NCBI GenBank assembly: GCA_963556145.1
Contig: OY744470.1
Location: 5,518,001 to 5,582,000, forward strand
DNA length: 64,000 nucleotides
Direction of reading: 5' to 3'
Origin: Hygrocybe punicea
Lineage: Eukaryota; Basidiomycota; Agaricomycetes; Agaricales; Hygrophoraceae
Each line of letters starts with the position of its first letter. The stretch's first letter is position 1. The notes under the pieces were generated by a model, which saw only the letters and a list, made by a program, of their open reading frames with translations, did no database searches and was not told the DNA's origin. Both the position numbers and the translations under genes were made by a program. This document shows positions 1-12,100 of this stretch, in pieces.

Positions 1-52
1 ATAATCATTTATTAAGTATATAAACTTATGGATTATTCTATTTGGCTCCCCA

Positions 53-460
53 GGGTGCACCCAACTTCCCACGCACCCCTTGCCTTATAAGGTGCTAGCT
101 ATGTAAGATAATTTTGACTAATCAATTTTAACTCAAGTTCTACTGGTGATAAAATGACTGAAAAATTATCTCTATGTAGTGTGAAGACTAAGACATGCAC
201 AAACTAATTCTTGTCAAATTCTGGTCAGTTGGTGTTTAGATATAGGCATCAATTCCAGATAAGTTCTTTATTTTTAAGCAACTATTCAATCAAAGCAAAG
301 CATTATTTTTCTATGAACACCTAGAAGTATAAGCTTACTCATCTATGATTTTCTATGATTTTATCACCAACAGGACTTTAATTAAAACTGATTTATTGGA
401 TGTATTTCACTTAGCTACCACTATATAAGGTAAGGGGTGCGTGGGAAGTTGGGTTCACCC
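53..460. mobile_element. Fold-back MITE with long imperfect terminal inverted repeats
   Basis: The stretch at 53-100 reappears as its reverse complement at 413-460. The shared core includes CCAACTTCCCACGCACCCCT. The match continues inward with more mismatches to about 160 on the left and 354 on the right, so each arm is about 105 bp. There is no coding potential inside. A short non-autonomous element made mostly of its own inverted repeat is the simplest reading. I found no clear target-site duplication, so the superfamily is open; a left edge reading CAGGG would be compatible with hAT. Confidence 0.7.
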
Positions 461-573
461 AACTACCCTTGTGCAAATTGCTGTTATTGAAAAAGTAGAT
501 TTGACACCACAACAAATGGTTGATGATTGATTAGTCAGGCCAACTCCAACCCTCTATCTAGAAAAGACTCGGA

Positions 574-1143
574 ATGACCAGTATTGATACTTGGCGAAGC
601 CACGTATTCGATGTTCTGCCGCCTGTTCCCCCTTCACCGTCTATGCTCTTTTCAGCTGAATCTCAAGGGACAGCAGCACCAGAGTTTACATCTTTCTCGA
701 ACTCACGAGTGGCTGTCATACCTGCCCAGCGTGTGGATTTGGATGATATGCTGCTTGTAAAACACCTTATTTTTAGCATAGTTGATTGTCTAACTCATAA
801 TTTGAAGGGCTTATCCTTACCGAGGACGTTGGACTCAGCCGATGCAATTGCGATAGCACTTGCCTATTCGTCCCGGAGGAGTGATGTTCTTCAAGCGGAA
901 GCGTTCATCGCAGAACAGAAATATCAGGAATCCCTCATTGCGGCGCGATGCTACATGCTCCACCTGTCTAAACTGAAAGACTTCATCAGAAAAGTTGAGG
1001 AAGACATTCAGTGGTTCCGCAGCTTGGTGGCCAACAGGATCCCCGTTGTCAACGTTGGCGTCAGCAGTAGCTATCTCGCACCCTCAGGAACATTACACGA
1101 TTCAGGTAAGACAAAACTCTGTGCCCGTTGGATCATTTCCTGA
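574..1143 (+). CDS. Hypothetical protein, 189 aa
   Basis: An uninterrupted frame of 190 codons that I do not recognise. The N-terminal 50 residues are Pro/Ser-rich. The middle (about 80-150) looks helical, with alternating hydrophobic and charged residues such as FIAEQKYQESLIAARCYMLH, compatible with a coiled or bundled helix. No signal peptide or membrane segment is evident. The last codons run past a GT-rich stretch (about 1105), so the true gene may be spliced there and continue downstream. It lies just after the MITE and has no obvious partner. Confidence 0.4.
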   Translation: MTSIDTWRSHVFDVLPPVPPSPSMLFSAESQGTAAPEFTSFSNSRVAVIPAQRVDLDDMLLVKHLIFSIVDCLTHNLKGLSLPRTLDSADAIAIALAYSSRRSDVLQAEAFIAEQKYQESLIAARCYMLHLSKLKDFIRKVEEDIQWFRSLVANRIPVVNVGVSSSYLAPSGTLHDSGKTKLCARWIIS

Positions 1144-1733
1144 TCTGTAAGTAGTCGACGTCACTAGCCTCGATGCCAATAACCTCACCATGCCTGATGA
1201 CGGGACAACACTTCAACCCCATCGGTTGGGTTCAGTAAGTCGAGGTTTCATACACAAGACAGTTGTTGAGCTGATTTACTCAAGGTCAGAGGCTGAACAT
1301 ACCTTAATTTGAGCAATAGTTGGCGTAGTGATGTCTTGTACCTGTACTAGTAATTCCATCGTAACCATGTAAAATGTCACGGTTGTTGTAAGTTATTACT
1401 CATACATATCGTCATCCTCCTACGAAGAATTGCTGGAGTTATCATCAGTATCTGATGTCAGATCAATGACCATAGGTTCAACTTGAACCTCGGATACTTC
1501 TGTACATATGTGATGCCCAAAAACCCGGCGCATCATGATCAATCCACAGTGGCACCTCGCAAAAAGTAGTCTAAACTCGGATTCTTGAATTCCAGGTTCA
1601 ATCCGTGAATCAAGCGAAAGAATTTGATCCAGTATAGTCCTTTCATGCTTTCTAGGTCGCCGCCATGAAGGAATGGAGGCAATGGCAGCGTTAAGCCCTG
1701 AGACATAATGTGAGTTAGGGTGAGTTGTACTGA
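1144..1733. other. Intergenic stretch, nothing recognised
   Basis: No sizeable frame, repeat or RNA gene seen. The sequence is of ordinary composition and could hold 3' exons of either neighbour. Confidence 0.4.
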
Positions 1734-2410
1734 TTATCGCTCACCAGCAAATGCAACCGGAGCATGAGACAAGTTGGACAGTCCTGGGAGACGCAATACG
1801 CGTTTTGGCACGAGTTCTCCGGCAGCTTGTAACGTGGAGTAGTCATTGTGAAGCAACAACTTTGATAGTGGAAAACTCATACCTCGGAGAGGATACTGGG
1901 CAACAAGAAGGCCCAATTTCACGTACATGTACTCTAAGGAGACTGCACACACCAACAACAAAAACAATGTAAGAAAGATTTGTATTAATGTAGCATTTAA
2001 CTTACTCATATAACCACAGCGACCGGCAGCACAAGCAGTGACGTATTCACCTGAAAGCTGGCCGTCAATGGCCATAAAAATGGCCAACTCGGTGTAAACC
2101 ACGTCAATTGCATCGGATGCGCAGAGGCAGCAGGGACCTCTGAATTTGTGAGTTCAAAGCCGATGGAGATACGCGTTGCCTTGCCTCGTTAACAGGCCTT
2201 GAAAGCATGATCAAATCAGAAGAGGTAACATGGCGATAATAACAGTGATCGCGTACCAGAACCACACACGAAGATCATTTTCCAGTGGGTCATAATGAAG
2301 AATGATTGCATTAGGTGACGCCTGCTCACGCTGAATGCGCTTGAGGTAGAGTGATTTGGTAAGCTGGAATTCAGACATGAAGAGTTGCTGGTAGCATCGA
2401 TCTCATTCAT
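1734..2410 (-). CDS. Hypothetical spliced protein with a CGYM-type motif
   Basis: Several minus-strand pieces join across good splice sites. One exon encodes a segment ending GRCGYM. A GTAAGT...GTGCAG intron (about 1936-1995) then leads to SLEYMYVKLGLLVAQYPLR, and a second GTATGA...TACAAG intron to the C-terminal exon ending at 1734. The first exon, near 2410, starts MNEIDATSNSSC, but its link to the middle exon is unclear because two frames compete. The Cys-Gly-Tyr...Glu arrangement is reminiscent of small hypothetical proteins of Agaricomycetes, but I cannot name a family. Exon boundaries upstream of about 2100 are uncertain. Confidence 0.4.
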
Positions 2411-2722
2411 ATATATAGTAAGCGCTCAAATGTTCAAGAGTCTGAGTCCAGACTCGTCTAAGCTTACATAAGAGTGTCGAGACCTCGCGATGTTCCCACG
2501 TTGGTGGTCAAGACTTCGGAACATTTATCAGGTCCAGGCAGATTACCTTGATGGATGTCAGAGGTGGAAGACCTTGCGACTTTTGACACACCAGACTTTA
2601 CGTCTCATGGTCATTGAATATTGAATACAAGCTATGTAGGCTTTGCTGTGTATTAGTTAGCGATGCACAATTGGGATGTGGTCACAGATGTTTCTCAGTG
2701 AATATCAGGTTACTCGGAAATG
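2411..2722. other. Intergenic stretch next to the Helitron, nothing certain
   Basis: The 3' end of the minus-strand Helitron should lie at or below this stretch. I looked for the expected hairpin followed by CTRR (seen here as YYAG) and found no convincing candidate by eye. Confidence 0.3.
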
Positions 2723-3403
2723 TCAAAAAAAAGTATAGATGCGTTCAAGATCGACATGGAGTTCAACAGAGTCAAAATGCAATGTAGCGTCGTGAAGAAG
2801 TCCAGTGACGGAAGTCAGAGTGCTGTGGTGAGGAAGAGGGAGATTGTCATTGGAGTGAATGTGAATGTGTAGATGGTGTTCGTGACGTTGAATGTTGAAG
2901 GAAAAGTTGTGTGGTGGGGAAAGTATTTCGGGCTGTGGTATGTGAGAAAGCAGTGGATAAATCAATGAGAAATGCATACCATTCCTGAGATAAATAAGAA
3001 TGTTGACATGGAAAAAGAGGAGGGGGGGAGTCTGTGAATCTGAGTGGTGGTTCGTAAGTGGTGTTTTGAGGAGAAAAGGAGAACAAACCATGAATGCGTC
3101 AATGAAAATATTGTAGTCATCCTGAGAGAAGTCATCTCCGACTGCGGTGTTATCATCAACAGGATAAAGGACGCCTGCGACAAAACAGATTGATCCATCT
3201 TCAGGAGGCGGTTTGAGGGATTCAGGAGAAATAAAGTAGTGAATGACAGCGAAGATTGATTGCCATGCGGTGGCTGTAGTTGTAGGAAGGGACAATTCCA
3301 TGTCGATAATGAAAGTAGATGGGTTGTCAGGATGGAAGCGAGGGTAGGAGATGGGCATGATTGTGGAAATGACAGCCGTGCAGGACATAGATTCAATATT
3401 CAA
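2723..3403 (-). CDS. OB-fold-like small protein, downstream Helitron companion
   Basis: A 226-codon frame that is probably spliced, with an intron at about 2933-3090 (GTTTGT...CCACAG). The first exon contains FVAGVLYPVDDN followed by VGDDFSQDDYNIFIDA. This pattern aligns with FVEGRVSSIDS and VAGDGYDVNDYDFLIEA in the protein encoded at 7909-8711, so the two genes on either side of the RepHel are paralogues. The second exon, rich in His, would supply the remaining beta strands. The alternation of short hydrophobic strands with an acidic loop suggests an OB-fold nucleic-acid-binding protein. That fold assignment is inference. RPA-like single-strand binding proteins are known cargo of some Helitrons, which makes the idea plausible. 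Confidence 0.5.
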   Translation of the reverse strand: MNIESMSCTAVISTIMPISYPRFHPDNPSTFIIDMELSLPTTTATAWQSIFAVIHYFISPESLKPPPEDGSICFVAGVLYPVDDNTAVGDDFSQDDYNIFIDAFMVCSPFLLKTPLTNHHSDSQTPPLLFFHVNILIYLRNGMHFSLIYPLLSHIPQPEILSPPHNFSFNIQRHEHHLHIHIHSNDNLPLPHHSTLTSVTGLLHDATLHFDSVELHVDLERIYTFF

Positions 3404-3525
3404 TGTTTGTTCATGAAGGGAGGTGAAGAAGGGAGCGCGATGAGCACGATGACACTGTGGATGATGTTGCGATCGGATCGAGTGTTTTGCGAATTTGTGG
3501 AGTTGTAAATATAAATAGAGAGATG

Positions 3526-6500
3526 TTACAATAAGAGACGTTTATATACAACGTTTGTAGTTTCCATATGATGAGCATCATTTGCTAGCAAGACAGCGGA
3601 GTCCTCTCTTTTCCTAACATGGGACAGTGCTGTGTACAATTGGCCATGTGCAAACACTGGGAAATGGAGATCCAGCACAGTTTTGTGTAACGTAAGACCG
3701 ATGCAACCATGAAAGGTGCAAGCGTATGCAAGCCGTAGGGGGATTTGCAGTCGACGGACGGTCCAGCTGGAGAATGGTGGGGAGAATTCAAAATGGATTC
3801 GTGGGATGCAATGTATATCACCAAGGTTGCCTGTTCTGTTGTTAATGACACGAACACGTACGAAGCACCGATGAAGGGAATCTACGATGACACGCGCATT
3901 TTTGACCAGATGTTTTTCAACGCTCATATTGCGCATAAGGCTGCATACGCAGCCCTGCTTAAGGATCAGATTGTGCGGGGGGATGCCATTGGGACACAGG
4001 CTGTATAGGTATTCAATGTCGATGTCATCATTGTTGACCTCCAAATTTTCTTTGATTTCGTCTGCACTTAAGTAACAGTCTGTAAAGACAATGAGACGAA
4101 TGTGGGAATGAAAGAACGTGAACATACGTTCAGGACTGTCTAGCAGTTGAAGCACCTTTGAATTGAATTCATTTACGAAGGAGTTCCGTGGGCTAAGAAA
4201 TGCGCGTCGCAAGCAAGCGACGGGGTCAGTGAGAATGGATGGTGGGTAAAGGAAGTCCAGTGCAGCGGTTTCCGTTGGAAAACGATGTAGGATGTCAATG
4301 GATGCAGTGGGGTGAGTGGTGTCTTCTCCAATGTCATCGACAAAAGATGTATATGTCGCGTCACCGCCAGTGCGATGGGGCGTATGCAAAGAGAACAACT
4401 GAAAGGAACACCATAGTGGGGATTGTTTGATGGATGCAAGAACGGTGGCAGTTTCACTCCCACCTTTGACGACAGGTGCCACTTGGCGGAAGTCTCCAAC
4501 ACCAATGAAAGGAATGCCGCCGAATGGCATATTGCGTTTAGTGACGATGCGACAAATGTGATCAGCACATTCAAATGCAATCAGTGTGCAGCTCGGAAGC
4601 TCATCCCAAATGATTGCTGCTGCAGAAGCGATGAGCTGTGCGCGACCGGAATTCGTTGTTATAGTGCTTTGGATGTCACAGTTGTCCTATTTTGGTTGTC
4701 AGTGGCAGTTACGTTACGACAGATAACACGAACATCAGTTACGGGGATCTTGAACAGGTTGTGTGCAGTACGTGCTCGGTCATATAAAGTGGCGGAAAGT
4801 GCACTGGTGCTGACGATGAGTATGATGAAATCTCGCAGTCGCAGATTTGATGCGACGGCGTCAACGACAAATGTTTTGCCGCGGCCTGGTTTGCCTTTGA
4901 TGAAAGAAGGATGAATGTATGTGTCATCTTCGTGGTGGCGCAAAACATTCGCGATCATTGTGTTGTACACATGCATTTGCTCGGCATTCATAAGGGACTT
5001 TGCATGTTTAGTCTGCGTTTCAAGTTGAGCACGTTTGGTGAAGAAATGCTGGAGTTCGGCAAGTACTTCAGCACACTTTCTTTGTGGTTCAGGAAGGCCG
5101 AAGTCTTGCATCTTGCGTCCGGCATCCGATATGTGGTGTGAGATAGCTTCAAGAGCGTTGTCGAAAGAATTGAAATGGGTTGTGTTGCGAAAATCAAGTG
5201 ACAGAGCGTCTTGGAATTTGTTCCAAAGGGGCAAAGCTGGGTAGCCTTCCAAGACGATCCGTGAAAATAGAAAACGAAGTTGTGCCAGAGTTTGGTAACA
5301 GACGACGGCTTCTTGCAAGGCATAAAAGCCTTCATGGTCATCTGCAAAAATGCCGAGTTTCAAGGCAGCTTCTTGGAAGGAAGGTTGAGTGGTTCCGTCC
5401 ACGGTCCGCAGATGGTCAAAGCTGCGTGCTGCATAGTGGACTAACAATGTCCTCAAGTAGAATGGTTCGCCAGCGGTAGGAGGGATGAGCTGCAGTCGTG
5501 CGACTTTGCTGCCTATTTGGCATTGTCGAACGAAGTTGCGTGTACAGTTTTGGATTGGAGCTTCAAGGAATTCCCCATCGTTTACATGAACGTCAGGGTC
5601 CCATTTGTATAGCACATAATTTTGAAAATATTCGTTATATTTGAGAGCGTCAAAGCAGTGATCAGGAGGTCGGTGAAAATAGCGTATGAGGAGTGAAGTG
5701 GTGTCAGTGGAATGGTCTGTGCCACCTGTGAATTTCGTGATGTTTCGACCTGGTAAATGGACGGGAAGGCAAGAGACGCTTGGTTCTTTGGATGTAATTT
5801 CGAACCCTAAAATACGCCATGCAGACTCATCCGCAGACAGGTAGCGGCCATTGACATAATCGTCAAGCTCATTAATACAATGTTCCTCGTCTTTCTTGAG
5901 AGTATACCAAGCACGATCGGGGCCTTTGTGCAGGTACTTATACAGGTACGTGAACAGTGTGGACGTTGCGGTGATGTCAACGAAAATATGGCAGTCGAGT
6001 TCATCGATAATTTCGGGGATGTGAGGTGCGATCCAGGCATCGTCGGCAGTCGTACGTTTGTAATGGAGGCGCCCATCGTCATCTATCCATGTGTTTGGGG
6101 TGACTCCATGTGGAAATCCATAGATGCAGATGTTACCTTTTTGGCAACGACTGGTTTCACGCATGAGGTGGTCTTTCGAATGCGTCATATACTTGCGAAT
6201 TTTCGTGCGCAAGGAAGGGTTGTCTGTAGGGAGCGTGGCCTTGATAATGTTATCGATGGATGCAAAAGGTAATTCAGGCAGGACCTTGTAATGCATGGAG
6301 CAGTTTTAAAATGGTGTTGACATTAGCATGAATGAGACGCTGCTTACTTTCATAATGATATGTGCGTGTGGTAAGCCACATTTCTGGAATTCAATCACTT
6401 TAATCATGTACACGCAAATGCCAAATCTTGAATGTAAGATCGTTAACAGTCGCTGTAAGCGTAGCTTGAACGCACGGCAAACGATGACAGGAGCATCACA

Positions 6501-7874
6501 AGAACGTTGGCCAGGTTTTAAACGTTCAGTAATCTCGGGCCAATCAGGATTGCACGTCATCGTAATGAAAAGAGATGGGCGGCCATAAACGCGAGCGAGT
6601 GCCAAACTATCAGCGGTTTGTTCTGCAGCCCACTTGCGTGAGCCAAGAAAGCTTGCAGGTAAAATTAAATCACTGTTATGAAGCACATCATCTTCATTTA
6701 ATTTCTCGAGCGACCGGCGGTGATAACCAAGCCTTTCTTCTTCGATGCGAGAGTACATGTCACAAACATATTCGGCGGTGAGCCGACCAAAGGACAGGAA
6801 GTGTTCATCGGTGAGAAGATGATGCCGATACCAAATGCGTTGCGTGAAGGGGGGGTGGCCATTGTTGTTGTCTGAGCCATCGGCAGTTGGCAGGCCCCAC
6901 CCAGGCGTACCATGTGGGAAAAGTAGGGGGTACTGTAATGGCTCATAATGGCGTGAAAAGATGGATATGAATGTAGGTGCAATATCTGAGTTTCTGTAGA
7001 TGAGAACGCTACGTGGTGTGGTAGCAGCGCAGATGCCGCGACGGATGATTGCGGCAAAATCGCCTCCAGAGGAGACCTCGGCAAGTTCCAACGTGCAGGA
7101 AGTGCCATTGGGGATGGTATCAAAACGTCGCAGGTTATGAACGTATGAGTTACAATCCTCGAGGTCAGCCTTGAATGCTCGGATCCAAGTGGGAGGGACT
7201 TTGAATTCCATTCCTTTCGCTTCCCTGGCTGTTTCATCATACAGAAACCAATGCATGCTATGATTTTGAGCGCAGACGTCAAAGACACGATGGTACGTTC
7301 GGCCGCTAACGGCAACAGCGGCTGGGCCAGATTGAAAGTGTTGAAAGCCGCCAGTTGTGCCAATTGCCGTAAAGCAAAATAAGTTGTTCAGTTGGCGTGA
7401 TTGTGTAGAGAGATTTCGAGAATGTGTGTCGTGTTGCAGGAGATGCGCTAGCCGCGCAGGAAGTGGAGGTAGTGACGGGACGATCGACTTTTGTTTATTG
7501 CAGCAGAAATCATTGTCTTCACCTTTCAAAAGGCGTGCATTACATCTGTGGCATGTACGATTCCAAGTCGGCCGTTGCCAGCGGTTGCATGTCATGCTGG
7601 TGTGAAAGCGTTCCCACCACGGAAGTATAGTTTCGGAAGGAGCAATGGTGCATGAATGGCGGCGGCTTCTCTTCAACTTTGCTTGATGACGGTTGTATGT
7701 TGCGTCAGTTCGACGTTTGCGCCCACGTTCACGTTCTTTTGCTTTTGGTAAAGGCATGGTGGTGATGAAGACGGAGGCGAACCGTGGCTCACATTTATTA
7801 AGAAGGGAAAAAACATTTACACATGAGGGAAAAGGGGCTAATGTGGAAAGAATCTTCAGATAAAGTTGAAACAA
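3526..7874 (-). CDS. Helitron RepHel: HUH replication initiator fused to Pif1-like helicase
   Basis: The multidomain protein of rolling-circle transposons. Three exons join through introns at 6285-6347 and 4687-4742. The N-terminus is basic (KERERGRKRR) with Cys pairs suggestive of zinc binding. The Rep (Helitron_like_N) domain carries the HUH motif LPHAHI just before the first intron and the tyrosine motif FTYLYKYLHKGPDRA after it. The SF1 helicase follows, with Walker A KGKPGRGKTF, Walker B AIIWDEL, GVGDFRQVAPV and the C-terminal block VFAHGQLYTALSHVR. The usual Gln in FHGCxGLTL is Ile, and the Arg of ALSRVR is His. No stop or frameshift is needed. The start could instead be the Met at MPLPKAKERERG, about 40 codons later. 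It would nick DNA, unwind it and drive rolling-circle transposition. Confidence 0.9.
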
Positions 7875-7908
7875 CAGTTAACTGACATCGTCATGACGGC
7901 GTTTTCCC

Positions 7909-8711
7909 TTAGAAGGGCCGGTGGCACTGGAACCCCACATAAACGCAGAAGGTTTTCCTATGGGAGGTGCGGTCACGATGGCTCGAATGGAAAAGATTTA
8001 AGTAGACACCTTTCGGTGGAGAGACAGGAACGGCGTCCACATCCGGGGCCAAGAAAGCAATATCTTTGGCTTCAAGGATGATCCTTTTCACAGCGTTGTC
8101 GCCCTCGGAGGTGATGGCAGGGGTCGCTACGCAGCCGCTCACACAAATGGAAGCACCTTGTCGAGGTGTGGGGGCTTTGTCGCGGAAACGACGGTTCGTC
8201 GCGGGGAAATGACAAACGATGCCTGCAAGTCGTTGTTGGCCAACACACCATTGTTTGACATCCATTTGGAACTCGTGTTCATTTTTTTGAGGGCCTGACT
8301 GTAACAGATGATGAAAAAGAGGTAAAGAAGAGATTGTTGAGAGAGAGCACATACAATGCCGGCAATGGTGACGAAAGGTTGCAATGGTTCGACTTGAATG
8401 TCGCCTGCAATGACGTGTATACGTTCTGCTTCGATGAGAAAGTCGTAATCGTTCACGTCGTACCCGTCGCCTGCGACGATGGTGCTGTCGATAGAGGAGA
8501 CACGGCCTTCAACGAAATGGAGGCCACCTTCAAGGTTGGTGTCGAAGGGTAGAAAATATTGAAGGAGGGCGCGGACGGTTTGCACACACCCATCATCACT
8601 AGTGCCCAGCACGATTTCGCCGTCTAAAGTGAGGGTACGTGGTTTATCGGGATTGGTACGTCGAATGTGTGAGCAAGGGAGAAGACCGGCAATATGGGCA
8701 TAGCCAGGCAT
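7909..8711 (-). CDS. OB-fold-like small protein, upstream Helitron companion
   Basis: Two exons join at a good intron (8299-8354, GTATGT...TTACAG). Starting at MPGYAHIAGLL, the product is about 248 aa; an open frame extends upstream to 8939, so a longer start is possible. Exon 1 carries FVEGRVSSIDS and GDGYDVNDYDFLIEAERI. Exon 2 carries a strand-rich part including FQMDVKQWCVGQQ and ASICVSGCVATP. This resembles hypothetical proteins that are abundant in agaric genomes. The fold looks like an OB barrel, possibly binding single-stranded DNA, but that is inference. It lies 35 bp upstream of the RepHel, same strand, and is paralogous to the gene at 2723-3403. Confidence 0.6.
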
Positions 8712-9163
8712 GATGACGAAGCACGTTGAAATTTGAGAAAGGTGGCAAACGATGTGGTTAAAACCCTTTGGGTGACATGCATGAGGACAACGGAATAAAG
8801 TTGGAGTAGAATGAGACAGGGTGAGACGATGAGTAAGAGGGTAAGACAGGCGGGAAATGACGGGCATAGCGGAAGGAAAAGGGAAGGAGCACATGACAGG
8901 TGGACGGTCAGTCAGGTGCACGCCGTAAGAATATATCATTGTTATTGTTTATTGGTGCATTTGGTTGGATTTGTCATACCGTACTCTGTATCTCCGCACA
9001 TGAAATCTCCTACAATAATCTATTCGCGCTTTCTTACCGTAGTGACCTGCTGTAAGATTAGGATTAATATTTTTTGCTACACTGACTTGAACGTCCTGGC
9101 AGTCTACACATTCTTCTGCCTCTTTTCGACAGACAAGGACGAGTCGGCTTCAAGTTCCTTGCA

Positions 9164-12100
9164 ATGGACTCGATCTCGAACAACACTACATCCAATGAGG
9201 TCTGTCTATGCGGAAGGTCCTTCTACACAATTGGAGCATTGAACAAGCACAAACACACCTGCAAAAAGTCTAAGACTCGTTTATCTGGCGCTTTGAACAA
9301 AGCCAGAGAAATCTGGCAAACAAAAAAGAGACGTCGCGTGGGGACTGTAGAGCATGAAGTCAGCCAAGCAACAGGCTTAGAGCTAGTTGCAGAGGCATCC
9401 AGCAGACTAAACATGGAGATTGAGGTGCGTGTGACAGCCTCCTCTTACTGCCATGATCATAATTGCAACGTTGCACTTAAGTCAAGGGATCTGGACCACT
9501 CAAACGATGCTCTCCCTGAACAACAGTGCCCATTAGAGCCTGCTGTTGTACGTCTTTCCTGTTTGATCCACGCTGAACTAGCCTTTAAGTCATGGTTTTA
9601 TCATCAGCACCTCAGTCCGTTCCGCTCTGTCAAAAACGATGACAATCTATCCCTTGCAGAGCGTCGACCACGCAGGCTGAACCGGCTGCCGAAGAGATTC
9701 AGGGACATCATCCCTCAATCATTGCCTCTGCTCCCTCCAGCTCAAGTTGAAGGAAATAACCCACCAACATCCCATCGACCATCCACCCCTTCTGTGGCTG
9801 AAGTTGAAGGAGATAACGCAGCCACATCTCATCCACCATCACCACCATCCACCTCTCGTGCAACATCAACCATTCAGTTGCTCGGATCACACATTCATCG
9901 AGTCTTTCGCACACCTCGAAATATTTTTGGTCTTTTTCGACAATATCATTCAGAGAAGCTACCATCGCATGATCCAGAGGAGCATGTCAATTTAAAAGGC
10001 TTGTCTGACCAGCCCGGAATTGCAGGACAAGGAGCATCCCAGCCTCCGACACAAAATTCATTCCATCCATACCCAAACAAAACCTCTTTTCGTCTGGGCA
10101 ACTGGTACTGGAATAATGGTCATCAGAAGTCACGAGAAAGCTTCACTCAGCTTCTGAGTATTGTTGGAGACTTGGATTTCCAGCCAGAAGATGTGCGACA
10201 CACGAAATGGGGCCAAATTGACTCCAAGTTGGGGAGGAATGATTTTGGGGGTGTGGGTGAGGAGGAAGAGCAATGGTTTAACGAAGACGCTGGGTGGCAT
10301 AGGTCTCCGGTCAGCATATCAGTTCCTTTTCACAGCAGAGCAAATATTCCTGGGCCACAGAATTACATCATCGGTGATCTCTACCATCGCTCCCTTGTAT
10401 CGGTGATTCGCGAGAAGCTTGCAAACCCACTTCATGACCAGCATTTTCATTACGAACCATTCGAGCTCTTTTGGACACCTTCCAATGTCGAACCAGATGT
10501 CAGGGTACACGGTGAATTATACACATCAGCAGCTTTTTTGGATGCCCACCAAGAGGTGCAAGACTTGCCCAAGGAATCTGGATGCAGTCTTCCAAGAGTG
10601 GTTGTAGCTATGATGTTCGCATCTGATGCTACTCACTTAACGTCTTTCGGGACCGCAAAACTATGGCCTTGCTACTTATATTTTGGGAACGAGTCAAAAT
10701 ACAACCGATGCAAGCCTACGAGTCATTTATGCAATCACGTTGCATATTTCCAGACGGTGGGTTTCCTTGCTACTCTTTTTGCAACACTTCTTACTGTATT
10801 GCTTAGTTGCCAGATTCATTTAAGGATTTTGCCACTCAATATGCGGGAAAGAAGGGGGGCAGTAAAGCTCTATACACTCACTGTCGCCGTGAAGTACTGC
10901 ATGCCCAATGGGGCATTCTTCTCGACGATGAATTCCTCGAGGCCTACGTGCATGGTATTATTATCACATGCTGTGACGGGATCACACATCGCTTTTATCC
11001 TCGAATTTTTACATATTCAGCGGATTATCCCGAAAAGTAAGTGGTATTTGTCTTTTACAGGCATGTGAAACTTATAATGATCAATGGAGAGTTATCCTCG
11101 CTATTATTCGTGACAAAGGGTGCTGCCCTTGCCCGCGATGTCTCATTCCTGGTTCGCGTATACAAAATCTTGGCATGATACGTGACATGAAACAACGAGA
11201 GACTCTTGCTCGCGTCGATGACGACACCAAGAGGCGTAAAGTTAACACGGCGCGGGAGATTATTTATAAAAAAAATTATGCCGTCAACAATGAACGTGTA
11301 GAAAACCTTTTGAGGGAGCAATCTTTGACACCCACGGCTGTAAGTGTGAAATGATGTGATGTTGGTTTAAAGGCTGATTTTTAATCGTAGAATGCATTCT
11401 CGCAAAGGCTTTCCCATCTTGGTTTCAACCTATTCCTCATGCTTGTTGTGGACCTCTTGCATGAATTCGAGTTAGGCGTCTGGAAAGCATTGTTTATTCA
11501 TCTTTTGCGGATGATCAGAGCTGCAGATATATCACTGCTTCATGAGTTGGATCGCCGGTATGCTTCCTTTTGATAACGCTGTGAACACACCTTTGAGAAC
11601 TGGTGTTAAGGTTTAGGCAGGTACCCACCTTTGGTCGCGATACAATTAGACGGTTTTCAAGTAATGTCTCAGAGCTCAAAAAGCTGGCAGCACATGATTA
11701 TGAGGACCTCTTGCAGGTTTGTATTTCGACCTACAAATATGCTAATGCAACTGACTGAGACCTCGTAAGTGTGCTATACCAGTTTTCGAAGGTCTTCTTC
11801 CCGAACCCCACAACAGCTCCATCCTACGGCTTCTCTTCATATGTTCTCATTGGCATGGCATGGCAAAACTTCGGATGCATACTGACCATACCCTCAAAAT
11901 CTTTGACGAATTGACAGTTCGCATTGGAGCCGAATTTTGTGCGTTCAATAATAATACATGCCCTGCGTTCGATGCACGGGAACTTCCTCGTGAGACGATG
12001 GCACGCAAGCGCCGTCAAATGAAGAAAAACCGGACAAATAACAATTCCAAAATGTCAACCCCTCTTTCTGCAGTTGAGCATTCGGACGCCGATGGGCCAC

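Larger units (their letters stand above)
2723..8711 (-). mobile_element. Autonomous Helitron (gene content; ends not resolved)
   Basis: Three minus-strand genes in a row (OB-like, RepHel, OB-like) define the coding core. Helitrons begin with TC, end with CTRR after a short hairpin and insert between A and T without duplicating the target. I could not fix either edge by eye. The upstream edge must lie between 8711 and the Plavaka start at 9164, or the element is itself nested. The absence of stops suggests it is younger than the other elements here. Confidence 0.65.
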
